A stretch of 64,000 nt of DNA from CALBPI01 sp039821605 (GTDB lineage Bacteria; Pseudomonadota; Gammaproteobacteria; Steroidobacterales; Woeseiaceae). Under the pieces are notes generated by a model. That model saw only the letters and a program-made list of their open reading frames with translations, ran no database searches and was not told the DNA's origin. The number at the start of each line of letters is the position of its first letter. Position 1 is the stretch's first letter. Both the position numbers and the translations under genes were made by a program. The stretch covers positions 62,001 to 126,000 of the forward strand of contig JBCBNV010000007.1 of the NCBI GenBank assembly GCA_039821605.1, given 5' to 3'. This document shows positions 62,005 through 64,000 of the stretch, piece by piece.

Positions 62005-62928
62005 TCACGGGCGCGCCCTGTGTGACGCCTCGATACGCGACTGCAGGTGCGCACCCGCAGTCGTCGGTGCAAAGCGTGGCGGGTTGTCGGCGCTTGTGCA
62101 ACTGGGCAGCGCGGCAACCTTGGTCGCGCTGTCGGGGTCGATGAACACCGCGATAGATTGGCGCGAGCGGCCGTCGAGCTGCGGCTGCACGCGGTGCGGT
62201 GTCGAGCGGTACCGGCCGTTGGTCCACACCTGCAGCAAATCGCCCGAGTTGATGACGATGCGCCCAGGGTCGGCGGTAACGGGCAGCCAGGCACCATTGG
62301 GGCTCTGGACCTCCAGCCCGGGGATGCCCTGCTGAAACAGCAGGGTCAGCAGCCCGTAGTCGGTGTGCGCGCCGGCACCGAGCTGCCTTGGCGCGACTGT
62401 CGCTGTGTCGTAGGCAGGGTAATGCAGCAGACGCATCGTCACGTTTTCACCGTGATGGCAGCGCCTGAAGAAATCGGGCTCGGTGTCCAGCGCGATCGAC
62501 ATGACGTGCATGAGCCGAAACGCACCCTCCAGGCAAGCCGCATAGAACGCACGCATAAGCTGCGCAAACGCCGCGGACGGCCAGCGCGCGTCGTTCACGG
62601 CGCGGTGCCCCACGTCCCGCATCGTGAAGGTTTCCTTGAGATCAGCGGGCGCCGTCGGGTCCAGGTGCTCATCACCTGAACACTGGTATCCGAAGTTGTC
62701 CGCTGCCGTGCTGTACGCGCAGCGCTGCTTGTCGCTGTGCGCGCCCTGGAAGAACGCGCGCGCCGCATCGAACGCCGAGCCGGTTTGCGTGCCGTTCACA
62801 CCCAGGTTGCGGATGGCCATGAACCCAACCGTCGACAGCGCGTCGTCCACAGACTGCGCAAGCGCGTGAAGCGCCACAGGGTCCGCGGCGTCGTAGCTCG
62901 AGAAATCGATGGTCGGAATACTGGACAT
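62005..62928 (-). CDS. Isopenicillin N synthase-like 2-oxoglutarate/Fe(II) oxygenase
   Basis: 307 residues. The iron site is HTDYGLLTLL (His and Asp of the facial triad) with the third His in RYRSTPHRVQPQ, and the 2-oxoglutarate/cosubstrate Arg-Ser follows (RSRQSIAVFIDPD). SSIPTIDFSSYDAADP is the N-terminal fold start. Family: IPNS/gibberellin-type dioxygenases; substrate unknown. ATG 62928 follows the upstream stop by 10 bases. The 98-base gap after it has no distinct feature. Confidence 0.93.
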   Translation of the reverse strand: MSSIPTIDFSSYDAADPVALHALAQSVDDALSTVGFMAIRNLGVNGTQTGSAFDAARAFFQGAHSDKQRCAYSTAADNFGYQCSGDEHLDPTAPADLKETFTMRDVGHRAVNDARWPSAAFAQLMRAFYAACLEGAFRLMHVMSIALDTEPDFFRRCHHGENVTMRLLHYPAYDTATVAPRQLGAGAHTDYGLLTLLFQQGIPGLEVQSPNGAWLPVTADPGRIVINSGDLLQVWTNGRYRSTPHRVQPQLDGRSRQSIAVFIDPDSATKVAALPSCTSADNPPRFAPTTAGAHLQSRIEASHRARP

Positions 62929-62938
62929 GTCAGACGAA

Positions 62939-63247
62939 CTAGCGCTCCTCGTCCGACGCGGCGTCCTGAAGCTCCCGCGCGCGACGAATGAGCGCCCGCG
63001 ACGACATGGCGACACGGAAGAACGCCCAGCCCAGCATCATGCCGCCGGCAGCGGTCAGCGAAACGGCGACATTGCGGTCACCGAGAATCGGGTGCAGCGC
63101 AGCCCCGGGATGCGCAAGCCTGTAGACACCCAGCGAAAGCAGGATCGCGCCCGGGAACCCGGCAAGGGCTGCCATACGGATCTTCCGCAGGAACGAATCC
63201 GCGACCTCTTTTGCGGACCGCTGACCCTTGTATTCGAGTCGCGACAC
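62939..63247 (-). CDS. Small two-helix membrane protein
   Basis: 102 residues, N-terminal MSRLEYKGQRSAKEV, then two hydrophobic stretches (AALAGFPGAILLSLGVYRLA; NVAVSLTAAGGMMLGWAFFR). Charged C-terminus. The MSRLEY start recalls the 58529 gene product. No recognised family. Confidence 0.7.
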   Translation of the reverse strand: MSRLEYKGQRSAKEVADSFLRKIRMAALAGFPGAILLSLGVYRLAHPGAALHPILGDRNVAVSLTAAGGMMLGWAFFRVAMSSRALIRRARELQDAASDEER

Positions 63248-63268
63248 GCTACACCTCCAAGCGTCGCA

Positions 63269-63547
63269 TCACGGCACGCGCTTGAGACTCAACGAGCGCA
63301 TGAACGAAGCCGCTGCCAGCACGACCAACAACAGGGCCACCCACATGCCGAGCAGCATAAGCAACTGGCCACTCGCGACGCTGCGCCACAACAGCACGAG
63401 GACGGGCGCTACGACGAAACAAATGCAGAGCGCGACAATTGCGGGCCGGCGCACCACGAGCCGGCGCAAGAGCACCAGCGCAACGCCCACGCAAAGCGCG
63501 AGCACGACGGCCAGTACGATTGGCTCGTATGCCGGATCCAGCGTCAT
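63269..63547 (-). CDS. Small three-helix membrane protein
   Basis: 92 residues with hydrophobic spans PIVLAVVLALCVGVALVLLR, IVALCICFVVAPVLVLLWRS and LLMLLGMWVALLLVVLAAAS. No recognised family. Lies 21 bases upstream of the 62939 gene on the same strand. Confidence 0.7.
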   Translation of the reverse strand: MTLDPAYEPIVLAVVLALCVGVALVLLRRLVVRRPAIVALCICFVVAPVLVLLWRSVASGQLLMLLGMWVALLLVVLAAASFMRSLSLKRVP

Positions 63548-63565
63548 GGGCCCGCCAGGCCCCGA

Positions 63566-63751
63566 TCACGCGGCGTCGAACCGCACGCGATTGTCAGCCA
63601 TCCACTGCTGCATTTCTTCCTGGCCACGACTTGCGTCCTGCATCACGTCAGCGTGCGCCTCCATATAGTGCGGCCGGAGCGCCATCAACCAGTCCTCGAA
63701 CGTCTCACCTTCGGCCACATGGTCGCAAAGGTCACAACTAAGCTGCTTCAT
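63566..63751 (-). CDS. DUF1059-like small zinc-ribbon protein
   Basis: 61 residues starting MKQLSCDLCDHVAEGETFEDW, a short CxxC pattern followed by a helix with H-Y-M-E-A-H, matching the DUF1059 type of small metal-binding proteins. ATG 63751 is used; an upstream start at 63844 adds an Arg-rich stretch. Function unknown. Confidence 0.75.
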   Translation of the reverse strand: MKQLSCDLCDHVAEGETFEDWLMALRPHYMEAHADVMQDASRGQEEMQQWMADNRVRFDAA

Positions 63752-63856
63752 CGTATCGTCCCCCGACGCGAGTCCCATCTCACACGGCAAAGATACCACC
63801 GGCTTGGCACGAGTACCGTGTGCACACCTCGCGCGTCGTCGCATCGTGTGTCGCGC

Positions 63857-64000
63857 CTAGATCCGTTCCTTTGTGACCGCCGTGTTCGTATCGCCCGTGT
63901 TGGGTGTCCCGGCCGGTTCGATCAGGAGCACGTGCACCTCACCCTTGGCGACGGGCCGGTGTTCGACACCTTTTGGCACAACGTAGAGATCGCCGGGCCC
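63857..64000 (-). CDS. Cupin-domain protein (N-terminal part outside window)
   Basis: The last 47 codons of a minus-strand gene ending at a TAG (63857-63859). It translates to GDLYVVPKGVEHRPVAKG, then EVHVLLIEPAGTPNTGD and a terminal VTKERI. The second cupin motif G(D)xxxVPxGxxH is recognisable, with the metal His in EHRP. The start lies outside the window. Confidence 0.85.
   Translation of the reverse strand, partial: GPGDLYVVPKGVEHRPVAKGEVHVLLIEPAGTPNTGDTNTAVTKERI

Overview
The window is GC-rich chromosomal DNA, densely coded on both strands, most likely from a free-living heterotrophic gammaproteobacterium. The supporting gene content is MsrP/MsrQ, a single-chain SdaA, a Blc lipocalin, type I FolE, two large TonB-dependent receptors, a membrane alkane hydroxylase, and many lipoproteins and signal-peptide proteins. 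I cannot fix the order or genus from sequence alone. I recognise no rRNA, tRNA, transposase, phage gene or CRISPR array.

Layout. 1-1243: end of an MscS channel gene and a thioredoxin-fold/DUF3429 membrane protein. 1375-9095: four tandem paralogues, each a signal peptide, a TPR-like helical region and a TonB C-terminal-like domain, interrupted by a divergent DUF4139 gene. 9092-15394: housekeeping and stress genes (EamA exporter, MsrA, Blc, FolE, Bcr/CflA exporter, M49-like lipoprotein peptidase). 15588-19012: a type-2 isoleucyl-tRNA synthetase behind a complete T-box leader. 19281-25210: epoxide-hydrolase-like protein, SDR, DUF547, MsrP-MsrQ, M61 peptidase. 25210-27654: two guanidino-group hydrolases (ArgZ-like and CtlX-like) and a GST. 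27716-31268: DUF5916 protein divergent from alkB. 31274-31814: a nest of inverted repeats. 31838-40420: RibA, a TonB receptor, then a second TonB receptor behind a surface-type lipoprotein gene with a four-half-site Pho box. 40567-47141: orphan binding-protein-fold gene with GST, GNAT, beta-propeller amidohydrolase, SdaA. 47248-51227: response regulator, YaiO-like protein, HEAT protein and YaiP-like glycosyltransferase in one overlapping operon. 51224-56757: Old-Yellow-Enzyme-type reductase, small membrane protein, methyltransferase, HapK/RedY-like protein, SDR. 57014-64000: mostly small membrane or hypothetical proteins, three GNAT/VOC genes, a 2OG-Fe(II) oxygenase, and the C-terminal end of a cupin gene.

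The most notable finding is the ileS leader. It has Stem I landmarks (GATGA, AGTA), an ATC specifier, the invariant T-box core, a base-paired antiterminator with the 7-nt bulge, and a mutually exclusive terminator with a T-run. This is the tRNA-sensing transcription-attenuation design usual in Firmicutes, which to my knowledge is not expected in Gammaproteobacteria. The enzyme it controls has the active-site signature GIHH in place of HIGH. The second notable element is a phosphate-starvation promoter ahead of the lipoprotein-TonB receptor pair. The third is a set of three hairpin elements with the same internal motif (CAGGGATG) but a different, perfectly complementary outer stem in each copy.
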